47,400 nucleotides of DNA from Lingula anatina (lineage: Eukaryota; Brachiopoda; Lingulata; Lingulida; Lingulidae): the NCBI RefSeq assembly GCF_001039355.2, contig NW_019773790.1, positions 1 to 47,400 of the forward strand, given 5' to 3'. Each line of letters begins with the position of its first letter. Within the stretch, counting starts at the first letter, position 1. Of the stretch, positions 23,707-35,300 are shown piece after piece. Under the pieces are notes generated by a model that saw only the letters and a list, made by a program, of their open reading frames with translations, did no database searches and was not told the DNA's origin. Both the position numbers and the translations under genes were made by a program.

Positions 23707-24525
23707 GGAGAGAGAGAGAGAGAGAAATGACGGACCGTGCGTAGACACTATACATATTGTACAGATGTTTTGTGGGCCCTTTTCTTTATTGACCCTAGTA
23801 AAGCAGTCAGAATTAATACTCTAAATAGTGAAAAACTGTGTCAGTTATCTTTGTGTCAAACCCCAGTTTATATAACCTACATTTATAAGATAACAGCGCC
23901 AGGGCTCACTTATATTCCCAACGCGTACTCCTAAATATGAATTCGATTCGGATCCAAGAGGAAGAGGCTCTTCTTATCCCTCTCTTCTCCCTTCTTTTGT
24001 CTTTGTTTACTTCACCCCCCCCCCCCACACACACAAACACACACGCACGCGCGCTCGCGATAAGCACAATATCCTGGATATACCACAGTGCACACATAAA
24101 GAGGTACGTGCATTCGTAAATTTTCAAATCTTGTAATTACCGTCTTTTCCAACTATTCGTTTAATGAAATATATCCACGTAGGTCTAGCACTGACTGTAG
24201 CTGCATTCTTCACGAAAGCCTCTTGGATCAGCTCATAAGTTCCCAGCATTATCATGTGTTGTTCACCAAATTTGACGTGTATGATATCTCCGTATGTATC
24301 ATACCATGTAAGAAGATCCGTCGGTTGTCGTCTCCTACCGCTGATCATCATCTGTGGGAGACTTCCCACCACGGGGAAACAGACAGGTCCGGGCGGCCAG
24401 TTCACCCGAGGATTCCTCGACGACAGCATCCACAGACTTAGCAACAACACTACCACGAATATCAAAACAGTAGGCTGAACAAGATTGGAGAAAAAAGCGA
24501 TAAGACTCTGATCGACGTTGGCCAT
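19502..24525 (-). CDS. P450 gene D, complete CYP2-clan monooxygenase
   Basis: Exons in coding order: 24525-24141, 23388-23157, 22434-22329, 22141-21985, 21357-21221, 21064-20968, 20186-19980 and 19683-19502. Sizes equal those of gene B (1503 nt in total, 500 residues) and all junctions are GT-AG. Landmarks are the ER anchor near residues 18-34, WPPGP, C-helix WKELR, I-helix AGTDTT, ExxR, PERW and FSIGPRVCLG around the heme cysteine. The protein ends NVCAVRR with TAA. The I helix has Asp where A and B have Glu, and the K-to-L region has VLHDKNNFEDPYKF, as in E and F. Introns carry a 276-bp foldback element (intron 6) and a 159-bp element (intron 4). The proximal promoter is shared with B and C. 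Substrate unknown. Confidence 0.94.
19765..19804. repeat. (AAT)n microsatellite in intron 7 of gene D
   Basis: About 13 AAT units between exons 7 and 8. Intron 7 of A and B carries (TTTA)n instead. Confidence 0.9.
20437..20712. mobile_element. 276-bp foldback element with ACTAA target duplication
   Basis: Left arm 20437-20546 and right arm 20603-20712 are 110-bp reverse complements with only about six mismatches, around a 56-base loop. The ends read caggcctacc and ggtaggcctg. ACTAA flanks it at 20432-20436 and 20713-20717. It sits in intron 6 of gene D and is absent from the same intron of E and F. Transcribed from gene D it would form a very long RNA hairpin. No coding sequence. Confidence 0.88.
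21770..21928. mobile_element. 159-bp miniature element with CGTTA target duplication
   Basis: It starts caggcccagc and ends ggctacgggcctg, giving inverted ends. CGTTA flanks it at 21765-21769 and 21929-21933. The inside includes gaaaaagtggaccttttatc and attttacccagagtggacct, shared with the relative at about 25450-25624. It lies in intron 4 of gene D and is too short to code. Confidence 0.82.
22573..22611. repeat. (AATAA)n microsatellite in intron 2 of gene D
   Basis: About eight pentamer units, aataaaataaaataaaat, in the intron between exons 2 and 3. Confidence 0.85.
23675..23726. repeat. (AG)n microsatellite in intron 1 of gene D
   Basis: Two AG runs split by atgggg. A C run followed by CA repeats (about 24017-24050) lies further along the same intron; gene E has the same C-then-CA arrangement near 37025-37065. 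Confidence 0.85.
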
Positions 24526-24712
24526 TTTGAGCAGCGCAGTTTTGGCAGTAGTGCGTGATGATGACGTCTAGTGTTACAATCTGTATACCAGCGTAAGGTC
24601 CAGGATGGGAGTGCTGATTTATCGCTCTACTAGTGCCCCCTTAAATCTCATGTTTCACTGTGATGTCCACAGAGGTCAAGCATCGTCTATTTAATTGAAA
24701 AGACACCACCAT
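24526..24712 (-). promoter_or_regulatory. Proximal promoter of gene D
   Basis: Reverse-strand sequence before the ATG matches the gene B promoter, including gatgcttgacctctgtgg, gggcactagtagagcga and ctagacgtcatcatcacgca. Conservation stops near 24725. Confidence 0.6.
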
Positions 24713-25449
24713 CAGTATCAATAGTGGGAAGTTACAGGTAGGTAGAATAGCCAAAGGCTTTACTCAGGCTGCGTTGAATGATCAAAGTCATTTAGTCACT
24801 TAACTCAGGAACAGTTCGTTGGTGTTATCAGATTAATATATCAACTTTGTCTAAGTAATCAAACACTGGTAGGGCAAGGGTCTTACTTGATCACATACAG
24901 TTACATGTAGTTGTCACATTTACAATTATTTTTGTTTTAAACAAAATTTAATAACAAATCATTTTTTCTTTCAGTATGCAAGTCCAGTGAGGTTTGGCAA
25001 CATGTTGTCTTTGTACTATAGTAAAAATATTTTACATTGAACTTTACAGAAAATGCCAGGTGTGACCTATACACCAGAGTGGATAGTAAATACACCATTT
25101 CTGAGGTTAAATTATTAAGTTACTTCGTTTTTTTGTCCTCTCTTTATCAGATACACCAAGAATATTTGGCATCCACCTAGTCGTTACGAGTTCCTCAAGA
25201 AGGGAAAAATATGACATGATGAGATCGTTCCAAGCGACGTGGCTGCAACAGTTAAAGTGGCTTGCATATTATTCAAAAAAAGATGGGGCATATTGTTTTC
25301 CCTTGTTTTGTTTGGGGCCCAGGTTGGAAAGAACAGCCAAAAACCGGACAGGCTAATGTCAAATTCCCTCACTACATGGACTTCTGCACTTAGGAAGTTG
25401 AAAGAAAATGACACAAAATCTGAGGTTCACTATTCTGCCATGTCAACAT

Positions 25450-25624
25450 TCAAGCCTGTATAGCCAGCACTTTCAAAGGTGGGTTCTTTATCTGAAAAAG
25501 TGGACCTTTTTCCATAAAAATGTCATGTACCTAGATCAAATTTTACCCAGAGCGGACTTTTTTCCAGCAAAAGGGGCGGTAATTCCCCCCCCCCCTCCCG
25601 AGCCCCCTGGCTGCAAGTCTGTGC
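25450..25624. mobile_element. Miniature element inside the hAT transposase remnant
   Basis: It shares gaaaaagtggacctttt and agatcaaattttacccagag with the element at 21770-21928, and its ends are worn forms of the same inverted repeat (right end ctggctgcaagtctg). It splits the transposase after the frame ending MSTFKPV. No clear target duplication remains. Confidence 0.65.
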
Positions 25625-26817
25625 CAGTCACCCAGCAGCTTGGCCATGCATTGGCAAAGAAATTAGCAGAAAACAGGACAAAGCTTGCGTTTATTGTTAA
25701 GACAATTTTGCTGTGTGGTAGACAAAATTTGGCACCGAGAGGGCATCGAAACAACAGTTCTTTCAGCAACACATGGAACTTTCAAAAGTTAAGCGAGTTT
25801 AGAGTGGATGCTGGTCATGCCATTTAGGGGGTACATTGCCAGGATGCACCAAAGAATGCTACGTGTAGGGGTAAGACTGTTCAAAACGAGCTCATAGACT
25901 GCTGCAGAAAAAATTGTCGCTGAAAAGATTGCAGAGAAATATGTTATTTTTTTACAATCATGACAAAACAAGCAACAGATTGCAGTAACAAGGTGAGTCC
26001 ATTGGGAAGGTACGCGAAGACTTCATAGGCCACCAGCAGTGTTGAGAGAGCATATCAGGAGGAGCAACTGCCAAGCTCATACAGACTACAGTGTCAGATC
26101 TTGGTTTCAGCATGGAGAAGCTCGGGTAAGCTGCAGTAAGCTGCTGGATATTTCTGGCTTTTACCGGGAAAATTCATTATTGTAAAACGCTTTTTATGAA
26201 TGAAAAAATAGCAGTGAATATATTTGAGACAAAAAATTCTCCTATGTCAAGTTGGTTTCTCTCATACTTATGGTCAATTTTAAATTGTTTTTTTTTTTTG
26301 GCATTGAAATAAAATGAGGTGTGCATTATATAGAAATAAACAGAAATTAATAGAAATTAGCTGCTTGTATTTCACCAAAGTTTATGACAATGTATTTTTC
26401 AAAGGACAGTGTTACGATGGGACAGGGAATATGACCGGCAAGGTGAATGGCGCTGCAGCAAGAATCAAAGGCAGTATACATCCACTGCCTGAGACATCTA
26501 ATCAGCTGAACCCGTGGGTGATGAAGGCATGTGCAATCCAGAGCTTGTGAAAGGCAGCGACATCGAGAGAATACTCCAACGACCGCGACAGAGCAATACT
26601 TCTACAGAAGACACCTCATCATTCCATTGGTGGACAATTTCATACTTGGATTTACAGATAAATATGTGCATTGTGCAGTGCTAATGTTGTATTAGTAACC
26701 CTTTTATTCATTATATATTGAATTGAACTACAATCATATATTATTTTGATCCTTATTTGTCACTGTTTTATAGTGTAGAGTTGTCGTTGGAGATGCCAGG
26801 AGATGTCTTGAAACAAA

Positions 26818-26873
26818 ACAAGCAAACAAACAAACAAACAAACAAACAAACAATAATAATAATAATAATAATG
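26818..26873. repeat. (AAAC)n then (AAT)n microsatellite
   Basis: About eight AAAC units run straight into seven AAT units, between fragments of the hAT transposase. Confidence 0.85.
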
Positions 26874-28673
26874 CAATTAAAATCTCAATATTAATTCCAA
26901 ATGTGATTATATGCCCAATAACCTAATTATCTCAGCTGGTTCCCATAAAAAAATTCACTGATTTAGTGTTTTACATACAGGTATTTTATGATTTCAGATG
27001 GTAAGAAACTTCCTGGGGTGACCTCAGAATTCTTAAACTATTCACTCAAAAAGCTAAGCACCCTGGACGCATCTGTGGAAGAAATGTTGCCTGAATCAAA
27101 GATTAGCAAACTGAAGGCCCAGTGTAAAACTACATGTAGGTATTTATAAGACGATGAGGCAAATGCATTTACTGTCAATGTTAGTTCTCATATTACAGGT
27201 ATACCAAATATGTGTGAGGTTATTATACATGTAATTGTAAATCACTTTGTTAAACATCTATCATTTTCATAACATTTAATAAATATCTAGCCATAGTGTA
27301 ACATTTTATTTGACTGAATTCAACTAAAAGGATAGTTTTCAAGTTTTTTGTCAAAAGTTAACTGGATCTTGGACACTCTTTTTAAGGATGAATTATCATA
27401 GCGCCTTTCTGATGTAAACGTTTAATTATTGGAAGGTAACTTGAACGACAGGATTCCCTACTCAGTCTCCATGACTTGTAAACACCGGTCGTGGATGCCC
27501 CAGATTCCATTAGAAGCGAGCCCCTCAGCAGCTGCGACACAGTCACTAAGACAACCAGCCTGGCCAATGCAATCACACCAAGTGATTTTATTTTCTCTTT
27601 GGTGTTGTGCAAAGACGTTCTCCAATACACAAGATAACTTGCCACCAAAACTGCAGGGGAGAGAGGAAGAGGTGCATCAGGCGTATGCCAACGCCCACGT
27701 TTTAGTCACTACACTGGGAGAATATGGACAAACTGAGGTCAGAGCTGTTGAAGAAAGCAGAAACATTTGCTGTGAAAGTAGACGGGTGCTAACCAAGCCT
27801 GGAGCTTGTGAAAGACACGACAGAGGAATACACCTCATAATTCCACTTGTGGACACTTTCATATTTGGATTTACAACCAGGTAGCATATGTGGCATTTGT
27901 AGGGCCAATCTTTCCAGTAGCAATATGTCAGCCAAGTTGGGAAGCATTCATTCTCAAATCTTTGATCTATATATTTGATTATTTGCCTCATCCTGATTCT
28001 CTGCCTGCATGTCTAGATGGAATTGTGGAGGGCATTCTGGACATCGCACCCTTCTCCTGCACTAGCCAGTGTTAGTTAAAGCCTTCAGTTAGTGGACTCT
28101 GACACTTTCCCAAACTTCGCCACTTATAAAGACTGCAAGTGATTTACCGTCAACAACCTGTGAGCGTGAGCGATCAGTATCTGCCCTCCTAAAATCAATT
28201 AGTCAAATCTGCGCTCCAGGATGGCCCAGAATAGACTCAGTGCATGTTCACTACAACATTGACGTCAATGCTGGTATTGACTTGTTTGCCAGGAGACAAC
28301 CCAGTACGCATGAGACTTGTAAATATTTTTCAGGACTGACTGTACCAAGTGAATGTTGAGACTGTACAGTAGTTTGTACCTTGTATCCTGAATTACACGT
28401 GGATTTTTCATCTGGCTTTACTTTACTATGTAATATATGTTTTGGAAATGTTGTCTTCAGAAGCATAGATTACTGTAGAAGTTACATTTCAACTGCAATA
28501 CTTATAGTAAGAAGTTATGACTGTATTTTTGAAGACATGTAATAGACATGTATCAGTGCTTTAAATCATGGATGTCCTTTCTATATATCATACATATGAC
28601 ATTTGAATTCAAAGATTGAATATTTACTTTCTTTTCAATAAATTTGCATATTAGTAAGTCCAAACGTGTTTTC

Positions 28674-28781
28674 GTGAGTGTGTGTGTGTGTGTGTGTGTG
28701 AGCTCATGGGGGAGAGGTGGAGGATGGGTTAACAAAAATAATTTGGATTATAGTCAGAAAATATCTCTGGATCCGCTCCTG
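28674..28781. mobile_element. (TG)n tract and right-end fragment of a CAGGGGCGGATCC-type element
   Basis: A TG repeat at 28674-28700 is followed by sequence matching the right half of the element at 37066-37233, ending ctggatccgctcctg at 28781. The left terminus is not recognisable, so it is truncated. Confidence 0.55.
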
Positions 28782-29094
28782 ACCAAATGTCACTATATTT
28801 ACACACAATTTGCATTACTTTGTGCTCGTTAAAGGTTACGCGTCTATTATAGTGTGTCTATCGCGTACGCAGTTACGTGTATCCACTGTAGACGGCGCGG
28901 CGTGCCTCCACCAAGAGGTCTTTTTTCTGGGGTATTTATTGTTCAGTTCTTCCTAAAGAGCTTGGTAGAGTTGGTCCAGATAATTAGGGGCTGGTTCCCC
29001 TCTGCATGTCATTATTTATTGATGACTGTGAAACAGTGTTCGGCTAGCGAATCAATCCCCTTTTGGAAGAACTCCAGCATTCTGCTTACTTCTC

Positions 29095-30710
29095 ACCTCC
29101 TCAAAGTGCACACTTTGAAAGGGCAACCAGTATTGTCGTCGACAGAGCTGTAAATAAGGTAAGATTCATCTGTTTGTCTACCAGATATGCAACACTGAGG
29201 TCACACACCCGTTAAGAATTGCTGTTACATGAATTGCAGACCAGAATCGCAGCTCGGGAACCCCTATGATTAGTTTACAATGCCAGCTAGGGTGTCAGGA
29301 TTTTTTAGTCGAAACTATAGAGTCAGTATATGGGGGCCAATGCTACCTGTACAAAGTAATGGGAAACAGACAACGGTTCCTAGAAAACTGCCTCATGTCG
29401 TTATTAAAGGTAACCCAAAACAATAACAAAAATGGAGGATATATATCCTTCAAAATTGTCCAACTATCGACTTACATATCACAATATACAAAGTGGGTGT
29501 TTCCTACTTAGTTATTAAGTTTTGAAAATGCGCCCTTCTCAATAGGTCTGGAAGCAAATGAGCAACGCGTTCACGTGCTCTAAACGTGCAAGTTACTGAT
29601 TCAAGTTACCGATAGAAAAATTAACTGAGATTTACCAGCAAATATTTTGTCTGATGACAGTCAGACTTTATGAAGGACATGAGGGCCCTGATGGGTATTG
29701 CAACCTGTCAGCTCTCAGAACGTCAAGCACTATCAGATCATGCAGTCGGCTTACTTTAGCGTATTTTATTCTTTCGACATTCGGGATATAATACATAGCC
29801 GAATAAATAGAAATGTAGAGTATCAGATCTAGAAACCTCTCCATACCAGTTTGATCATTCGATTCACTATTTATCAGGATCCAGAGAGTACAGAAGTGAC
29901 TTTAGCAGTCACGAGAATCTGAGATCAAGTGACCTAGATCTGCTGCTTCATGATTTGCATACTAACTGGACTGATATAAAACGCTAGGATTTAGATTTTT
30001 TATAGTCGTACATTCAGGAGATTCAACAAAGTGTATTTAATAATAATTATTATTAATAAAATAATAATAATAGGTTATTATAATAATTGTAATAAGTTTA
30101 TTTTAAACAATACAACATTGCAACCAAAAAGTTGTGCAATCAGGAAATCCAACAAAGTGTACTGTATTAAATAATACTAATTATTATTATTTAATTATAA
30201 TTAAAATAAGTTACCTGTATAATGATATTAGTGATAAGTTTATTTTAAACATTGCAACCCAAAAGTAAAAGTTTTAAAGTTAAATAAGTGCGAAAAAAAA
30301 TTATAAAATAACATGTTTACATAAATAAAGGATCGATTTACATTAGGATCGAACAGGAGTTCGAAATGAATTCGACATAAACCTCAGTTACCTAAAATTT
30401 AGATAAAGAAAAGGGATAAAAGTGAAACGTCCAGTCTTTCATTTGGGTACGTTGAAATAAATTGGACATGACATAATATTTTAGCTCCTTGTATGTTCTG
30501 GAGGTGCGGAAGTAATTCAGCTCATCCTTGCCACTTTTTATTTTCTCATAAAATATTTGCATATTTCTAATCGCTGCTTATGTAAATTGACAAGGTTTGT
30601 TTTCACCATGGCAACAACATACGATAAATCAGGAAGTATAATTCTGAGTGCCCTCTAAGTAAAATGTTACAGTCACAATACTTAAAGTGCTTTGATTAAA
30701 ATGAGATGTA
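29095..30710 (+). repeat. R block, copy 4 (3' flank of gene E)
   Basis: Starts ctcacctcctcaaagtgcac, matching 12336 onward in copy 2, and runs to acagtcacaatacttaaagtgct. It is the most diverged copy and carries extra AT-rich (TAA)-rich DNA at about 30040-30240. Together with gene E it mirrors the pair copy 3 plus gene D, so R and gene were duplicated as one unit. Confidence 0.65.
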
Positions 30711-30960
30711 TTAATGACATTTAATCGATTATAAACTACAATAGAAACATGCTACATGCTAACAAAACTGGTAAATTTACAGCGCCACCGGTGTCTCAAT
30801 TACATAACGACTGCAGTTAAACGTTTCCCCTAGCTGAAAATCACAAGCAACTGTAAAGTAGTCCTTTACAATGGCATCTGAGAAACGTTTTGTCCAGATG
30901 TTACTTACAATAAACCAGTTATTAATACAGAAATCGGATTTTAACGTTTTGGATCGCATT

Positions 30961-32360
30961 TTAGCGTCTCACTGCGCACACGTTGTAGTCGTATGGTGTG
31001 AAAGTGGACGCGTTAAAACCCTCCACTCCATCGGGTGGTTTCTCGCCCTCTGGTACCTTGAAGGTAAAATTCTGAAGCATCGTGGTGAGGAAAATGAACA
31101 ACTCCATTTCAGCCAGTCCCTTGCCCAGGCAAGCACGGGGTCCTGAAATTAATTAATAACAATGATAATACCATGCCAATGTGGAGGCACTGAGCTGCAG
31201 TACGTGCTACTAGGGAGCTCGAGATATCCAAAGAGTTGGGCCAAAGCTACCAGTGTTAATTAAGATTCCAAACCATCTGAAACAAAAATGTTCAAAAGAT
31301 TGAAATACGGCAAAAATGTAATGCTTTCCATGGTGGGACGTCAATCAGAGAACTGGAACTGTAAAACACGTACCTATGGAAAACGGTATCAGTTTGTCCG
31401 ACTTGATCACTTTACTATTGCCATCCAGCCATCTTTCTGGTTTGAACTTGTAAGGATCCTCGAAGTTATTCTTATCGTGGAGAACCCGGTACAAGTCTCC
31501 CAGTATCATGGTCCCCTTGGGAATGGTGTATCCGTCTAAATTTATAGTTTCACTGGTAGCATGGGGAACTCCAAGAGGGACTGACGACATGGTAGAGAAA
31601 AAAGAATAAAATATATATTAGATTAAAATGGTTTATTTGAATATAGGGATAGTAGTAGAGAAAGTGAAGAAAGAAAGAGGGGTGAAACAAATGTTGATTT
31701 TCATAGCCTTTATTGAAAAACGATTTGGTCGAAATTCCAGTTCCGTGTACACAGCCACGCTTTGTGTATAAATCACTCATGTATCACTGTTGTCACTGTA
31801 GCTGAAACATTCTTGTTTAAATTTTGCACGTCCTTTTTTAAGAGCTGCGTTGAAAGGTACTAGTACAGTTCATATATCACGTCACTTATCCACTAAAATC
31901 AGTGTACTATCAAAGTCGGTGCAGATGACGACTATTTTTGAGTATGTCAGTTCGTAAATCGCACTATAAAACAAGCGGCTACTTTTCTTGGCAATATACT
32001 TTAAATCATACATTAAACTTGATTGCAGTTGTTTATCATTTATTGATGGACCAATTTTTGGCAGTAGTTTTCAAATTGAAGGCAAATATTTATACAGCGC
32101 GAGTTTTAAAGCTAAAATTACTGACCAACAGGGGAAATACGAAGGACTTCCAAAATGGTTGCTTCAGTGAACGGCATTTCAGCCTTGTCCTCCATCTTGG
32201 CAACACGACCTTGACCTATGACCTTGAATTAAAAGCATTAACCATTTAATATAATTTGTAAAAGAACCACGTACAACTGTACATTTTTGTGACACAGTTT
32301 CTTTACACAACATAAAATTGTTGCGATAATGTAAAAAAAATTAAAATCATCTCTCTGCTA

Positions 32361-32395
<35 letters not shown>

Positions 32396-35300
32396 CGTGC
32401 TCTTTATTACGTCGTTACTTGATCAATTTCCTGCTGCACCCTCTTCTGAACGTCCAGTTGATTAACCATATGTATGAGGGACCATCTCAAAGTATTTGCG
32501 GTTGTGTCAGTTCCAGCCAAATATAAATCTACGATGATGCGGAATACGTTCCATTCTGAAATTTACAATAGATCCATACGAAGAGTTATTATCCCTTAAA
32601 GTAATAATTAACCGGTAAGTGTTATATTATATCACCAAAACGCTTAAGATCTTCACGGGAACAATTCCTTTAACAGCATCATACTTGTCTATTGCAAGTG
32701 AACTGTTAAAACGATTGAACAGTAACATACCCATTGTGCTACCACCTCGGTAAACCACATGCTACGTACTGAAGTACCTTGCAGGCCAAACGTTTCAAAG
32801 ACATGTAGTCTAATTTAAAAAAGTACCCAGAGAGCACTGACCTCCACCAAGACAAACAATTACCTAATAATTAACCATCAATTAATGAATGGATCACCAC
32901 AAAATTTTAATCGGTTTTAAGTTAGACCACTGTGACCAATCCTAAAAAATGCCATCAGAATCCATCCATAACTTTTTTGACCTAGGCTGATGAAGAACCA
33001 ACAAACAAACAAACGGACGCGAAAACATAACATTCTTGGCTTAAAGGGATAATAACTCTTCGTTTTAGCCAAATAATGAATTTTCCTGGAGTAAACAACA
33101 ATTTTTCCATACTTACCAATGGTTAATGAATCCATTTTTACATTCAAAGTTAGTTCTTGTTTTTTTTCTAAAAAATTTGTTTTATAACAGAGTATAGCCA
33201 TCAATGGAGGTCATGTGCTCTAAAGACAAACTCAGATATCAGGATTATAGTTATTACTGCAGTTTTTGTAGTACAACAGAATATATTATATTTCTATGAC
33301 TTGTTCACAATGTTTTGATTGTTAAATATAGATCCATACGAAGAGTTATTATCCCTTAAAGTAATAATTAACAGGTAAGTGTTATATTATATCACCAAAA
33401 CGCTTAAGATCTTCACGGGAACAATTCCTTTAACAGCATCATACTGTACCCGCGTAGATCTCAGGATCTTGCTCTTCTTGGGTGACCTTTATGAAGAGGT
33501 CAATGAAGTCCCGGATGTCAGTTGGATCAAAGGACTGGCGGTGTCGGTCGACTTCCTGTCTTATCAAACTATACAGTCTGTCCACGAGGGCCATTATCTT
33601 CTTCATCTTAAAAGAAATCATATTAAATTGGAATACAAAAAAATTGTTTACAGTATGCCATACCTTTCTGAAACTTTTTTTCAGTACGATACTCAAATTA
33701 CATGTACTGTACGAATTAAATGATTTGATTTACGGGTTAAAAACTTATAACGACAAAATGCTCTAATAACACGAGAAATGAATTGGAAATAAGTGAAAAG
33801 TATTTTGGTTAAGGCGGTAAAGAATTAATTTTTACCGGCATCAAAAAGCGAGCCAAGTTAGTAAACAACTCTATCCCTTCGCCAGCTCTCAACGCCTGCT
33901 CCAAAACTGGCAGCAATTCTGGAGTGTCATTGTAGTCATGTCTGAAATCGATCCAAATTGTTACTGTTTTCAAGATGGGCAGCCATCTCATATTCCTGCC
34001 ACATTGTCAATAGTGGCTCATGGATACATTTGTTGTAGGTATTACTTAATGATAATAAAATATTTATGACAACAACATATACATAAACAAAAATTTGCCT
34101 CCATGTTTTTCTCCCAATTATGGACAACATAATCACTGAACCAACACCAAGTTGTTATTTGATGCCAAAAGAGGGAAGAGATGCTTTGACCATAGCTTAA
34201 TTACGTCCCAAGCTCTCAATTTCAGCTAGATTGTCATATCATTGATTCAGATAACTACCGGTAGTATTTTTGAATGCATCCGTGAAAATAANNNNNNNNN
34301 NNNNNNNNNNNNNNNNNNNNNNNNNNNNNNNNNNNNNNNNNNNNNNNNNNNNNNNNNNNNNNNNNNNNNNNNNNNNNNNNNNNNNNNNNNNNNNNNNNNN
34401 NNNNNNNNNNNNNNNNNNNNNNNNNNNNNNNNNNNNNNNNNNNNNNNNNNNNNNNNNNNNNNNNNNNNNNNNNNNNNNNNNNNNNNNNNNNNNNNNNNNN
34501 NNNNNNNNNNNNNNNNNNNNNNNNNNNNNNNNNNNNNNNNNNNNNNNNNNNNNNNNNNNNNNNNNNNNNNNNNNNNNNNNNNNNNNNNNNNNNNNNNNNN
34601 NNNNNNNNNNNNNNNNNNNNNNNNNNNNNNNNNNNNNNNNNNNNNNNNNNNNNNNNNNNNNNNNNNNNNNNNNNNNNNNNNNNNNNNNNNNNNNNNNNNN
34701 NNNNNNNNNNNNNNNNNNNNNNNNNNNNNNNNNNNNNNNNNNNNNNNNNNNNNNNNNNNNNNNNNNNNNNNNNNNNNNNNNNNNNNNNNNNNNNNNNNNN
34801 NNNNNNNNNNNNNNNNNNNNNNNNNNNNNNNNNNNNNNNNNNNNNNNNNNNNNNNNNNNNNNNNNNNNNNNNNNNNNNNNNNNNNNNNNNNNNNNNNNNN
34901 NNNNNNNNNNNNNNNNNNNNNNNNNNNNNNNNNNNNNNNNNNNNNNNNNNNNNNNNNNNNNNNNNNNAAAAAAAAAAAAAAAAAAAACGCGATGCTTTCA
35001 TTCATGTGTAAAATTTAAGATTACAAAATGCATGTGATAAAAAAATGAGACTGGTACAATGTACTTTATAGTTATTCATATATAATGCAATTCAGATTAT
35101 GTATGTTTTTACTCAAGTACGCTGACAGCATCACGCAAAATGTGTGAACTTTAGTGTAAGTACATATACCCTAAATGACAGAATGTTTGATACACCGTGA
35201 TCAAAATCTTTGATAAATCTCACCTTGAAATAAGGACACATCACAGTGCATTCAAATATAATTAGAGCATGGATTTTTCAAGCACAATGTCAAAATATGA

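Larger units (their letters stand above)
25140..28315 (+). mobile_element. Decayed hAT-superfamily transposase (TTF finger / DUF4371 type)
   Basis: Ordered pieces of one protein family appear on the + strand, broken by stops and frame changes. A TTF-type finger at about 25150-25460 reads FQATWLQQLKWLAYYSKKDG, then AYCFP, then after a frameshift RLMSNSLTTWTSALRKLKE. A DUF4371-like part at 25620-25825 includes LAENRTKLAFIVKTILLCGR and FRVDAGHAI. The catalytic-domain word FKGQCYDGTGNMTGKVNGAA is at 26396-26460. The hAT C-terminal region is present twice: YFYRRHLIIPLVDNFILGF (26595-26660), and a better copy at 27590-27884 with KLQGREEEVHQAYANAH and IHLIIPLVDTFIFGF. A hATC dimerisation remnant (TTCERERSVSALLKSI) is at about 28160-28200. 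It cut and pasted DNA once; it is now dead. A miniature element sits inside at 25450-25624. Terminal repeats were not found. Confidence 0.82.

Noticed and set aside
27382-27648. Reverse-strand 88-residue frame
   Set aside because: It is antisense to the hAT C-terminal region, which reads sensibly on the + strand.
34242-35037. Open frames of about 250 residues across the N run
   Set aside because: They exist only because unknown bases contain no stop codons.
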